The notes under the pieces were generated by a model, which made no database searches, was not told the DNA's origin, and saw only the letters and a program-made list of their open reading frames with translations. From Molossus alvarezi (Eukaryota > Chordata > Mammalia > Chiroptera > Molossidae), in contig CM073899.1 in assembly GCA_037176705.1 (NCBI GenBank), forward strand, positions 3,286,001-3,350,000: a stretch of DNA of 64,000 bases. The letters run 5' to 3'. Made by a program: the position numbers and the translations under genes. Below are positions 12,653 to 24,921 of this stretch, in pieces (the stretch's first letter is position 1; every line of letters begins with the position of its first letter).

Positions 12653-12905
12653 CTTTTTTTATAAAACAATTCCCACTTTATGGGCTTACTATAAAGACTG
12701 ATAGAATAGTTTTTAGTTTAGAGAGAGAGATAGAAACATGGATGAGAGAGAACATCAATGAGATAGAAACATCGACTGGCCGCCTCCTGCATGCCCCACA
12801 CTGGGGATCGGGCCAACAACCTGGGCATGTGCCCTGACCTGGAATCAAACAGGTGACCTCCTGGTGCAGGGTCGACGCTCAACCACTGAGCCACACAGGC
12901 CGGGC
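12653..12905 (-). mobile_element. VES SINE with extra 3' segment
   Basis: A VES SINE (CCCAGGTTGT form) in minus orientation. The perfect TSD tatatctctgc (12642-12652 and 12906-12916) encloses not only the SINE body (about 12716-12905) but also about 55 non-SINE bases (about 12661-12715). These end with TTGTTTTAT and A7 on the SINE strand. Confidence 0.85.
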
Positions 12906-12916
12906 TATATCTCTGC

Positions 12917-15483
12917 TTTTCATGGACTTCCACGTGCTGAATAAAATGTTCGTCCTTGCTGTTGTTTTTCATTCAATCGCACACCTAGGTTAATTTTGAG
13001 TTCGCCTAGGCACAGAGACGAAAGGAAAAGCATCAAATTGTTATCCTCTGTTAGCAAATGACCGCTCACTATAATGCTGCCTGAGAGACCTTTGAGTGAT
13101 GGATGACCAGCACCACTGTGACCAGCGCGTTCTGCGGGCCTCTCCACCGGCCTCTCCGCCCAGCGGTGACGCGGACAGCGGCCCAGCTCTGTCCTAGGTG
13201 CCTCGTGCATTGGCACACTGCTCACAACACCCCTGAGGAGGGAGCCACTGTTACTCTCATTTGATAGATGAAAACGTGCAGGTCTAGAGCTGTTAAGTAA
13301 CAACAGACAAAATTATATTTATCAAAACCAAAAATGTTCATAAGGAAGGTAAGCTATCAGACCAAGACCAAAATAAGCCAGAGAACGGAAGATGAACACT
13401 CCTCCAGACTCACGGGGTGACAGCTCCTGGGAAATTCCACCGTGGACAAAACAATATGAAACTATTTCCAAGCAATCAAGTGTCACCCACAGGGGCCCGC
13501 ATCACCACCCTTCGCAGAGAGTGGCCATTCGCACATGAAGGGAGTATATTGTCGGGAGGTTAAACGGATTATGTACTGAAATGGAATTTTAATGAGAACA
13601 TTGGGGAAAGGATCATTTAAATGGCAAGAACTGAAGAAATATATTAGTTGAAAACAATGAAGGAATCACTGCCTGCCTTTTAATGAACTTAAATTCAAAA
13701 ATAGGTGCCATGCGCCTTGCTGTGCTGTCTGTTAGAATTGTTCAATGGCTGTAATCCAGCGATTTTCAACTGGTGAGCTGCAGTTTTTAAAACATGCAAA
13801 ACAGGGGCACTGGCCTCTTTCCCTTAGATTGTCACATTAAAAAATGACCACAGCCAGCACAACAGTAGCCATCCAGTGTGAATGAATCAAAATTATACCT
13901 GTCAGGTGAGCAAAATATGCAATCTATGTTTGGGTGTGCCCTCGAATTTCATTCAATAGTTTAGGTGCCAGAGATGAAAAAGTTGAAATCTACTGCTCTG
14001 GTTGGCTGCAGGGAACTCATTACTCTGTATCATGCCAACGATTCCTGAATTCCTAATATTAAGTTCAGGGTCCGGTTGGGACCGGGGCCTGTGAAGGAAC
14101 TCACAGCTGGGAGGAGCAGGAACCGAGGAAGGTGCTTCTTCCCTTAGGCAGGGAAGGGCCTGGCCCACACCGGCGCACTGGGCGGAGAGAGGGGCGAGCC
14201 GCCCTCTAGGCGGAGGGGTCGTATTTTAAGTCACACGGATGGGGTTGGGGTGGCCTGGGGAGTGTCCCTTTGTTGGCTCTTCGGGCGCCCTGCGCCAGGG
14301 TGCCTTCTCCGCTCTTCTCCAGCCGGCGAAGCAGAGCCCAGGCTGCTGCGTCCGACCTCATTCCAGGGTCACGTGCACGTGGGAACCGGGGGCACCCTAA
14401 GATCTGCTCTGCCCCTCACGGGCCAGCTGCTGTTAAAGGGCAGAGACCCCGTGGCCACGTGAGAAAGGCAGCCAGGCAAAGGGGGAGATGGGTAACCGGT
14501 CCGGGGAAGGGGGAGGGATGTGGGCGGGGTGGGGACTGTAACAGGTTTGGGCAAAGGGGAGGAATGTGGGCGGGGACTGCAGGGCTGGTCCCCAGGGAGT
14601 CGCAGTCCTGGGTCCAGTGTTCCCATAACCAGGTGGTTAGTCTTCCCAGGACAGCAAGTGGCCCCCTTGTCCTCAGACGGGGAGTGGACAGCGTTCCCAG
14701 GTAACCTCCTGAGCCACACCTCCCAGCAGGTCAGAGGGGCTTTTCCTCCGTCAGAACAAAGCAGCCAGGACCAACATTGTAAAGGAGGATTAACACCTGT
14801 CTGACTGTGGCCAGTGCCCCACGGTGGTGTTTGCTTATTCTCCCATGTTTTCTATGGATTCTAACAGTCTTCCTGCCCCTCCCAGTGGGGCAGACAGGCG
14901 GTGTGGAGGCACAGACACCACCATCTCCGTGTTTCATTACCAGGTGCTTCTCATAAATTGTGGGGGGAAAACAAAAAAGAAAACTTGTTGTCTGTTATTA
15001 CATTAAGAATTATATGGTCAAAGTTGCATTGCATTGACCAAGTGTTAAAAATTAATCCAAGTTCTTGGTGGTATTTAAATGATAGCTTATATTGTCAACC
15101 CTCTGTGAGAGTATCTAGCTGAGTTTTAGAGTTCTTTCATAACAAATGTTTAGATTTTTTCCAGAAATGGTTATATTGAGATGATGTATAAATGACACCT
15201 ATAATAAATGTAAAGTGATTGATTAATTATTTTAAGCGATAGATTATGAACTGCTGCTTTGGGGACAAAATTTTAAATTTCCGTAAGTATTGAAGAAGGA
15301 GGAAGACCACCCACAAGTGAAATATTTAGAGAAGGGCTCTTGCGGGGGCACAGCTGGGCATCAGCTCACTGGCATTGGTGAGGAGAGGCCTTTGTCACCC
15401 ACAGCATTAGAATTGCACCCATATATAGATGCTGCTGGAAAACACTGGTGTCATCAGAAGTCGAATGCACTATCCATTGTGTC
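12917..15483. other. Mostly unique intergenic sequence with a MIR relic
   Basis: Contains a MIR-like relic near 13165-13310. The rest, including the GC-rich part at 14150-14720, has no supported gene. Short frames in the GC-rich part lack splice sites or homology that I recognise. Confidence 0.45.
13165..13310 (-). mobile_element. MIR SINE relic
   Basis: The order of words (CTCTGTCCTAGGTGCCT, CTCACAACACCCCTGAGGAGG, TTTGATAGATGAAAA, GTTAAGTAAC) matches a reverse-oriented MIR core and 3' end. Confidence 0.65.
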
Positions 15484-15715
15484 CAGCCGGTGTGGCTCAG
15501 CGGTTGAGCATTAACCCCTGCACCAGGAGGTCGTGAGTTCGATTCCCAGTCAGGACACATGCCCAGGTTGTGGGCATGATCCCCAGTGGGGGGCATGCAG
15601 GAAGTGGCAGTCAATGTTCTCTCTCATCAATGTTTCTATCTTTCTCCCTCTCACTTCCTCTCTCTCTAAAATCAATAAAAGGGAAAAAATAAATAAAAAA
15701 ATAAATGTAAAAAAA
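15484..15715 (+). mobile_element. VES SINE, CCCAGGTTGTGGGC form
   Basis: Complete head, body and A-rich tail. The next SINE (15727) has landed in or just after its tail. Its own TSD is not clear. Confidence 0.92.
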
Positions 15716-15726
15716 ATACTGATGTT

Positions 15727-15976
15727 GCCCTAGCTGGCTTGGCTCAATGGTTAGAGCATTGGCCCGCGGACCAGAGAGTCCCAGGTTCGGTTGCTGCAAA
15801 GGGCATGTACCTTGGTTGCAGTTTGTCCCCAGCTCCGGTTGGGGTTGTGTGGGTGGCAGCCAGTCAATGCGTCTCTCTCACATCGATGTTTCTCTCTCTC
15901 TTCCTCCCTCTATGCCTCCTGCTCTATCTGAAGATAATTGCAAAAATGTCCTCGGGTGAGAATAAAAAAAATAATG
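15727..15976 (+). mobile_element. VES SINE, long form
   Basis: A tandem neighbour of the SINE at 15484. Perfect TSD atactgatgtt at 15716-15726 and 15977-15987. Confidence 0.95.
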
Positions 15977-16329
15977 ATACTGATGTTTCCCATGACTGAG
16001 CATTATCTTTCATCCAGAAATAGTCAAAAATTGTGTCTGTGGGGAAGAGCAATGGGTTGTGTTAGTAATGGAGTTTCATGTCACACTCAGTCTGAGTGCA
16101 GAGCTTGTTGATTACTCCTATTACGCATTTCATGGTTACTGGGTGCCACACTAAAGCCTCAAGATCTTTTTTTCCCATTAGATAATGTTGGATAAAATTT
16201 AAAAATTATATTGGTTTTGGAGAAGAAACAAGAGGAAGTTTGTAACATGCTCTTGTCATTTCTACGTTCTTTAGGACACTGAGCATATAATCTTCAAGTA
16301 GTTATAATTGGTTTTCTTAACTTGATTTT

Positions 16330-18568
16330 AATTGTTGGAAGCATTACAGACGTCCCTCTTTTTTCCCCGTTGATCCCCTCCTTCCCATGCCCACCCCACA
16401 CCTGCCTTCCCCAGTCTAATGTCCCTGTTTATTGGATATGCACACATGCATATAAGTTCTTTGGTTTATCTCTTCTCTTCCTCCCCACCCCATCCCTCTG
16501 AGGTTTGTCCGTCTGTTCCCTACTTCCATGATTCTGGATCTCTTTTGGTTGACAGCTAATTTTGTTCATTATATTCCACAAATAAATGAGATCATGAGGT
16601 ATTTGTCTTTCTCCGACTGGTTTATTTCACTCAGGATAATACTCTCCAGGTCTCTCCATGTCATCTCAAAGGGTAAGAGATCTTTCTTACAGCTGCATAG
16701 TACTCCATTGTGTATATGTACCACAGCTTTTTTATCCACTCATCTAGTGATGGACACTTGGGCTGTTTCCAGATCTTAGCAATTATAAATAGTGCTTCTG
16801 TGAACATAGGAGTGCATATATTCTTTCTGATTGTTGTTTCAGGCTTCTTAGGATATATTCCTAGAAGTGGGATCACTAGATCAAATAGCAGTTCTATTTT
16901 TAATTTTTTCAGGAAACGCCATATTGTTTTCCACAGTGGCTGCACCAGTCTGCATTCCCACCAGCAGTGTACTAGAGTCCCCTTTTCTCCACACCCTCGC
17001 CAGCACTTGTTTTTTGATGATTTGTTGATGGGGGCCATTCTGGCAGGTGTGAGGTGATACTTAATTGTTGTTTTAATTTGCATCTCTCTAATGATTAGAG
17101 ATGTTGAGCATTTATTCATATGTCTCTTAGCCATTTGTATGTCCTATTTGGAGAGGTGTCTATTTAGTTCCTCTGCCTATTTTTTAATTGCATTCTTTGT
17201 CTTCTTTTTGTTGAATTGTATGAGTACTTTATCTATTTTGGATATTAACCCCTTATGTGATGTATCATTGGCAAATATGTTCTCCCAGAGAGTGGGTTCC
17301 CTTTTCATTTTAATGTTAGTTTCTTTTGCCATGCAGAAATGTTTTCGTTTGATGTAGTCCCATTTATTAATTTTTTCTTTGATTCCCTTGACCTAGGTGA
17401 TGTATCAGTGAAAATTCCGCTACATATGATGTCTGAGATTTTTTTTGCCTACATTTTCTTCTAGGATTTTTATGGTTCATGGGTTACATTTAAGTCTACT
17501 ATCCATTTTGAGTTTATTCTTATGTATGGTCTGGTTTCTTTTCTTTTTTTTTTTTTTTTTTTGCATATGCCTGTCCAATTTTTCCAACACCATTTATTAC
17601 AGAGGCTGTCTTTATTCTATTGTATGCTTTTCTCGCCCTTGCAAATATTAATTGAGCATAATGTCTTGGGTCAATTTCTGGGTTCTCTGTTCTGCTCCAT
17701 TGATGTATGTGCCTATTCTGGTGCCAGTACCAGGCTGTTTTGATTACAATGGCTTTGTAGTATAACCTAATCTCCGATATTGTGATCCCTCCAAATTTGT
17801 TCTTCTTTTTCAAAATTGCTGTGGCTATTTGGAGTTTTATTGGCTCCATATAAACTTTTGGAGTATTTGTACTAGATCTGTGAAATATGCCATTGGAATT
17901 TTAATAGAGATTGGATTTAATCTGTAGCTTGCTTTGGGTAGTATTGACACTTTAATAATGTTGATTTTTCCCATCCATGAACATGGTATATGTTTCCACT
18001 TTTTTATATCTTCCCCTATTTCTTTTTTCAATGTCCTATAGTTTTATGAGAATAGGTCTATTATGTCCTTGGTTATTTGATTCCTAGGTATTTTTTGTTG
18101 TTGTTGCAATGGTAAAAGGGCTCATCTGTTTTATTGTCTGTTTCATTTTCTTAGTGTTCATTAATGTTGTATAAAAATCCCATTGATTTCTGGATGTTAA
18201 TTTTGTATCCTGCTATCTTACCAATTTATTAAATCTAGTAGATTTTTGATGGAGTCTTTAGGGTTTTCTATGGACAATATCATATCATCAGTGAATAATG
18301 ATAGTGTCAATTCCTCCTTTCTGATGTAGATCCCTTTTATTTTTTTCTTCTGTCTAATTGCTGTGGGTAAGACTTCCAGTACTATGTTAAATAAGAGTGG
18401 TGAAAGTGGGCATCCCTGTGTTGTTCCTGTTCTTAAGTGAAATACTTCTAGTTTTTGCCCATTGAGTATGATGTTGATTGTATATTTTTAATATATGCCC
18501 TTTATTATGTCGAGATAAAATCCCTCTATTCCCACTTTGATAACTGTTTTTATCAGAAATGGGTGCTG
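16330..18568 (-). mobile_element. L1-A, 3' half (outermost element of nested L1s)
   Basis: This is a minus-strand L1: the 3' UTR is at the left, followed by the C-terminal ORF2 region read right to left. Decayed ORF2 pieces include one with [18 protein letters not shown] (in 16661-17134). It has many stops and is not coding-competent. The left edge carries the TSD aacttgatttt (16319-16329), matched at 32082-32092 beyond the other half. The element is cut at 18568 by L1-B. Confidence 0.9.
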
Positions 18569-19045
18569 CATGTTAGGACACAAAGCAAGTCTCTACAAGT
18601 TCAAGAAGATTGAAATCATATCTACCACCTTCTCAGATCACAATGGCATGAAACTAGAAATCAATTGCAACAAGAACATGCAAAGACATTTGAACACATG
18701 GAGGCTGAATAGCATGTTATTAAACAACGAATGGGTTACTGAGGAGATCAAGGAAGAGACTAAAAACTTTCTGGAAACCAATGAAAATGAACACACAACA
18801 ACACAAAATCTATGGGATGCAGCAAAAGCAGTTCTGAGAAGGAAGTTCATACCACTACAGGCCTACCTCAAGAAAGAAGAAAAATCTCTAATAAACTATC
18901 TAACCTCACAACATAAAGATCTAGAAAGCAAACAAAAAATCCCAGAGCAAGCAGAAGGAAGGAAATAGTAAAGATCAGAGCAGAAATAAATGACATGGAG
19001 ACCAAAAAAATAATTCAAAGGACAAATGAAGCAAAGAGCTGGTTT
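18569..19045 (+). mobile_element. L1-B, 5' segment (5'-truncated, inserted in L1-A)
   Basis: This is plus-strand L1 ORF2 starting in the C-terminal endonuclease region ([19 protein letters not shown]) and running into the EN-RT linker ([20 protein letters not shown]). Its left edge abuts the TSD agaaatgggtgctg (18555-18568), repeated at 27895-27908. It is interrupted by L1-C at 19046 and resumes at 24922. Confidence 0.9.
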
Positions 19046-22000
19046 TTCTTTTCTTTTCTTTTCTTTTATTTTTTATTTAATTAATTTATCCTTGTTACAG
19101 ATGCCTCTCCTTTTTCCCCCACTGACACCCTACTCCCCTGCCCTCCCCGTCCTATCCCCAGCTTAGTTGTCCATGTCCATTGTGCATGCACGCATGCATA
19201 TAAGTTCTGTGGTTTATCTCTACCTCCCAAGCCCTCTTCTGGGGATTGTCAGTCTGTACCCGACTTCCACGTCTCTGTGACTACCGCGTTCCTCAGACTG
19301 TTGTGTTCATGATATTCCACAGATAAGTGAGATCATATCATATTTGTCTTTTTCTGCTTGGCTTGTTTCGCGTAGGATAATACCTTCCAGGTCCCTCCAT
19401 GACATCTCAAAGGACTAGAGATCTTTTATTCTTACAGCTGCATAGTACTCCATTATGTATATGTAACACACCTCTTTTATCCATTTGTCTACTGATGGAC
19501 ACTTGGGCTGTTTCCAGATCTTAGCTATTGTAAATAGTGCTGCTAAAAACATGGGGGCACATATACACTTTCTGATTGGTGTTTCAGGCTCCTTAGGGTA
19601 TATTCCTAGAAGTGGGATCACTGGATCAAATGGAAGTTTAATTTTTAATTTTTTGAGGTAACACCATATTGTTTTCCATAGTGGCTGCACCAGTCTGCAT
19701 TCCCACCAGCAGTGTACTAGAGTCCCCTTTTCTCCACACCCTCGCCAACACTTGTTGTTTGATGATTTGTTGATGGCAGCCATTCTGACAGGTGTGAGGT
19801 GATACCTCATTGTTGTTTTAATTTGCATCTCTCTGATCATTAGTGATGTTGAGCATTTCTTCATATGTCTCTTAGCCATTTGTATGTCCTGTTTGAGAGG
19901 TGTCTATTTAGTTCCTGTGTCCATTTTTTAATTGGGTTCTTTGTCTTCCTTTTGTTGAGTTGTATGAGCACTCTATATATATTGGAAATTAACCCCTTAT
20001 CTGATATATCATTGGCAATTATGCTCTCCCATACAGTGGGTAAACTTTCCATTTTGATGATTGTATCTTTTACTGTGCAGCAGCTTTTGAGTTTGATGTA
20101 GTCCCATGTGTTCATTTTCTCCTTTGTTTCTATTGCCTTAGGTGATGTATCAGTGAAAATTCTGCTGCATGTGAGGTCTGAAATTTTGTTGCCTACATTT
20201 TCTTCTAGGATTTTTATGGATTCATGAATCACATTTAAGTATTTTATCCATTTTGAGTTTATTCTTGTGTAGGGTGTAAGTTGATAGTCTAGTTTCATTT
20301 TTCTGCATGTAGCTGTCCAATTTCTCCAACACCATTTATTAAAGAGGCTGTCCTTACTCCACTGTATGCTCTTGCCACCTTTGTCAAATATTAATTGAAC
20401 ATATTGCCTTGGGTCTATTTCTGGGTTCTCTGTTCTGTTCCACTGGTCTATATGCCTGTTCTTGTGCCAGTACCAGGCTGTTTTGATTACAGTAGCTTTG
20501 TAGTTTAACCTGAAATCTGGTAATGTGATCCCTCCAATTTTGTTCTTTTTTTTTCAAGATTGCTGTGGCTATTCGAGGCCTTTTTTGGTTCCATATGAAC
20601 TTTTGAAGTACTTGTTCTAGTTCTGTGAAATATGTTGTTGGTATTTTGATGGGGATGGCATTGAATCTATAGATTGCTTTGGGTTATATGGACATTTTAA
20701 TTATGTTAATTCTTCCAATCCACGAACAGGGTATGTGCTTCCACTTTTTTATATCTTCCTCTATTTCTTTTTTCAATGACCTGTAGTTTTCTGCAAATAG
20801 GTCCTTTATTTCTTTGGTTAAGTTTATTCCTAGGTATCTTAATTTTTTTGCCACAATGAAAAATGGGATTGTTTTTCTAGTTTCTCTTTCTGTGAGTTCA
20901 TCATTGGTGTATAAGAATGCCATCGATTTCTTTTTTTTTTTTTTTTTTCCTCACCCAAGGACATTTTTCTAATTTTTCTTCAGATAGAGCGGGAGGGAGA
21001 GAGAGAGAGGGGAACATGGATGTGAAAGGACACATGGAGTGGCTGCCACCCGCACGACCAACCAGGGTCGGGGACAAACTGCAACCGAGGTACATGCCCT
21101 AAGCGGGAACCGAACCCGGGTCTCTCCGTACCGCTGGCCAACGCTCCAACCGCTGAGCCAAACCGGCCAGGGCTGCCATCGATTTCTTGACGTTAATTTT
21201 GTATCCTGCTACTTTTCCAAATTCATGTATTAAGTCTAGTAAATTTTTGATGGAGTCTTTGGGTTTTTCTATGAATAATATCATGTCATCTGTAAATAAT
21301 GACAGTTTCACTTCCTCCTTTCCAATTTGGATCCCTTTTATTTTTTCTTCCTGTCTGATTGCTAAGTCTTGGCTAAGACTTCCAGTAGTATGTTAAATAA
21401 GAGTGGCAAAAGTGAGCATCCTTGCCTTGTTCCTGTTCTTAAGGAAAATGCTTTTAGTTTTTGCCCATTGAGTCTGAAGTTGGCTTTAGGTATTTCATAT
21501 ATCACCTTTATTATGTCTAGATATGATCCCTCTATTCCCACACTGCTGAGCGTTTTTATCAGAAATGGATGCTGGATTTTGTCGAATGCTTTTTCAGCCT
21601 CGATTGATATGATCATGTGGTTTTTATTCTTCATTTTATTTATGTGGTGTATCACGTATATTGATTTGTGAATATCGTATCAGCCTTGCATCCCTGGGAT
21701 GAATCCCACTTGGTCATGGTGGATAATTTTTTTGGTGTATTGCTGGATCCGATTTGCTAGTATTTTGTACAGGATTTTGGCGACTATGTTCATCAGGGAT
21801 ATTGGCCTGTAGTTTTCTTTCTTTGTAGTGTCTTTTTCTGGTCTTGGAATTAGAATTATGCTGGCTTCATAAAACGAGTTTGGAAGTTTTCCTTCTTCTT
21901 GAATTTTTTGAAATAGTTTGAGGAGAATGGGTGTTAGTTCTTCTTTGAACGTTCAGTAAAACTCCCCTGAGAAGCCGTTAGGGCCTGGGCTTTTGTTTTC

Positions 22001-24908
22001 TGGGAGAGTCTTGATTATATCTTCAATTTCTTCCGTTGTTATTGGTCTGTTCAAGTTTTCTATCTCTTCCTGTTGAATAGATCCTTTCAAAATTATGTAG
22101 TGGCCTTCTTTGTCTCTAGCTGTGGTCTTCATTTTGAAATCTACTTTATCAGATACAAGTATTGCTACCCCAGTTTTTTTTTTCCCTTCTGTATGCTTGA
22201 AAGATTTTTTTCATCCCTTCACTTTCAACCTATGTGAGTTTTTTGTTGTGAGGTGGGGCTCTTGTAAACCACATGTGTGTGACTCATGCTTTCTTATCCA
22301 GTCAGCTACTCTGTTTATTCTTATTGGAGCATTCAAACCATTCACATTTAAGGTGATAATTGATATGTATTGATTTATTGCCATTTTTGTTTAGTGTGGT
22401 TATATTTTTCTTCCTATTTCTTCTACTAATTACAACAGTCCTTTTAGCATATCTTGCAATGCTGGTTTTGTCTTAATATATTCCCTTAGCCTTTTTTTGT
22501 CTGGGAAGCACTTCATTTTACTTTCTATTTTGAATAATAGCCTTGCTGGGTAGAGTACTCTTGGATTCAGATCCTTGTTTTTCATGACCTTGATTACTTC
22601 ATGCCACTCCCTTCTAGCCTGTAGTATTTCTGTTGAGAAGTCAGCTGAGAGCCTTATGGGGTTTCCTTTGTAGGTAACCTGTTGCTTATCTCTGGCTGCC
22701 TTTAGGATTCTCTCTTTGTCTTTAATTTTTGGCATTTTAATTACTATGTGTCTTGGTGTGGGCCTGTTTTGGTTCTTCTTACTTGGGGCTCTCTGTGCTT
22801 CTTGAACTTGAATGCCTTCTTCCTTCACCAAGTGAAGAAAGTTTTCTATCACTATTTTCTCAAATATATTATGTAACCCTTGCCAATTTTCTTCCTCTTC
22901 AGGGACTCCTATGATGTGAATGTTATTACGTTTCCAGTTATCCCACAGTTCTCTTAAGCTATGTTCCTGTTTTTGTTGTTTTTTCCTTTTGGTTTTCTGA
23001 TTGGTTGATTTTTTCTACCCTGTCTTCTAATTCACTGATCCAGTCCTCAGCTTCCTCTACTCTGCTGGTTATTCCTTCCAATGTGTTCTTAATTTCTGCT
23101 ATGTCATTCTTCATTTCCACTATGTTGCTTTTCAATATTTCTATATCTTTGCTCATGGTGCTGATGTCCTTATTCATGCTGTTGAGCTTCCTGAAGATCA
23201 TGGCTCTGAACTCTACCTCTGATAATTTGCTTAGCTGCATTTCATTGACCTCATCTTCGATAGAGTTCTCTTATTCTTTCATTTGGGGTTTTGTTTCTTT
23301 GTTACACAATTTTGGCTATCTCAGTGGGTTTTGGAGCCTGCCAAATTTTACCTGTGGGTGCTGGTGTTCTGCTGTTTATGGCTCTCTCTACTGGGTTTGG
23401 ATGAGGCTGGATGGGCCCATGTTAAACACCCCTTTCAAGTCTTACTTTCCTGCGTAGATTTGCAAGCCCAGGAAAGGTTCAGTTATTCTCTAGCTTTTCC
23501 TGGTGGCTATTAGTCTCAGTTACTCAGTGCCTTGGAATGTAGCCCTGGTGTTCTGCATAAGAGGATTTTCAGAGGGTGGGATAGATGCTGGTTGTTAATA
23601 AGCCTAATTTGCATTTCTTCGCCTCACCTGGGAAAGGCTGAATCTCCGAGGTGGGGAACTGCTGCTTTTCCCCACTGCTCGGGGAAGGAGCAAAATGGCC
23701 ACCATTTTTTGTGGCCACATCTCAGCAAAAACTCACAGTGCCCTCAAATACCAGGTGTCCCCACAGAGGTCCCACCCAGTCTACCCTCCCTCTCACACCT
23801 CTGCATATCCTACCAATGTCCCTGGTTATATGGCCCTGTCCTTCTGCTTTTCTGTTGCTTTTTTCTGAGGATTTGTCTTTATTTTAGTTATAATTCCCAT
23901 TTAGTCCTGGAAGATCATCTGTGTAGCCTCTATTCACTCCGCCTCCATTTTCACATCCCCTACACCCATCTTGTGCCCAGCTGGGTCACACAGTCCTCTC
24001 TGGTACCCCTGTACCCTGCAGGTCCCGCGTGTAACTGGATTTCACAGTCCCTTTGGTGACCCGGCTCTATGCCTATGTTATGGACTGCTGGGTTGCACAG
24101 GCTTCTCTGGTGCTTCAGCACCCCACAGGTCCCGTGGGTAACTGGATCGCACAGTCCCGCCTGGGTCGTACAGGCCTCTCTGGTGCCCCTGCACCCTGCA
24201 GGACCCATGTGCGGGTCACTTGATCACACCAGTATCTCTAGGGCTCCAGCTTCCCACTACTCTTGTGAGCTGCTTGACTGCACAGGCCTCTGTGGAGACC
24301 CAGGTCCCACCACTGGTGGCTGGGGAGTGCTGCTGCCCCATGAGGCTCAACTGCTGCTCAGCTTTTGCTGTAGTTTTGGGGGATGGGTCTCAGGTGCTAT
24401 TCTGTGCTTCTGTTGCCTGGGGATGGATATCTGCTCCCCAGCCTCTGTTGCTGGGGGTATATCTGGACTCTGATTGGGCTGCTACTATGGGGGATGGTGC
24501 TGGGCTCCCAGCTGTCCACCGCTTCCATGACTAGCACCTTGGGAGCTCCACTACTGTGCACAAGTCTGTGTTGACACAGAGTGTCCACTGGTCCTACGGT
24601 GCCAGGTGTGCTGGTGGGCTCAGGTTGCAGGGCCCTGGCCATTCCCACTGCCTCCTCCCAGGGAAGACCCAGGATCTTTCAAAATGATGGGACCTCCCTG
24701 CAGTCCAGGGAGAAGTACCCTGAAGAGCTTCTTACAGCGGTAGCCAACTGTTCCCGTCCACAGCACAGGAACCTTCTGCTCAGCATCTCTGCACTGCTCG
24801 GGTTTGGTCATCCACCTTTACATCCACTCACACTCTCTCACACTCTAGCTCACTCTCTCATGCACTCACCCTCCCTCCGGTCCTGCCCGCTGCCATCTTC
24901 TCCCAACA
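19046..24908 (-). mobile_element. L1-C, near-full-length L1 inserted in L1-B
   Basis: This is a minus-strand L1 with all parts in order. From the right come a 5' end (GTTGGGAGAAGATGGC on the minus strand), a long 5' UTR with repeated units, ORF1 (about 23240-22430, frame broken), ORF2, the 3' UTR, and an A-rich tail seen as TTTTC repeats at 19045. The TSD aaagagctggttt lies at 19033-19045 and 24909-24921. ORF2 lacks about 1 kb between the early endonuclease and the start of RT (junction near 22078) and carries several stops. A VES SINE sits inside at 20933. It is dead as an autonomous element. Confidence 0.92.
20933..21173 (-). mobile_element. VES SINE inside L1-C
   Basis: A tRNA-derived SINE, long form, in minus orientation with poly-T at the left. 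Perfect TSD tgccatcgatttctt at 20918-20932 and 21174-21188. It is the youngest layer of the nest on that branch. Confidence 0.95.
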
Positions 24909-24921
24909 AAAGAGCTGGTTT

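Noticed and set aside
18569..18968. Possible twin-priming inversion at the L1-A/L1-B junction
   Set aside because: The opposite strands first suggested a 5' inversion, but the 14-bp TSD at 18555-18568 and 27895-27908 shows two separate elements, one inside the other.
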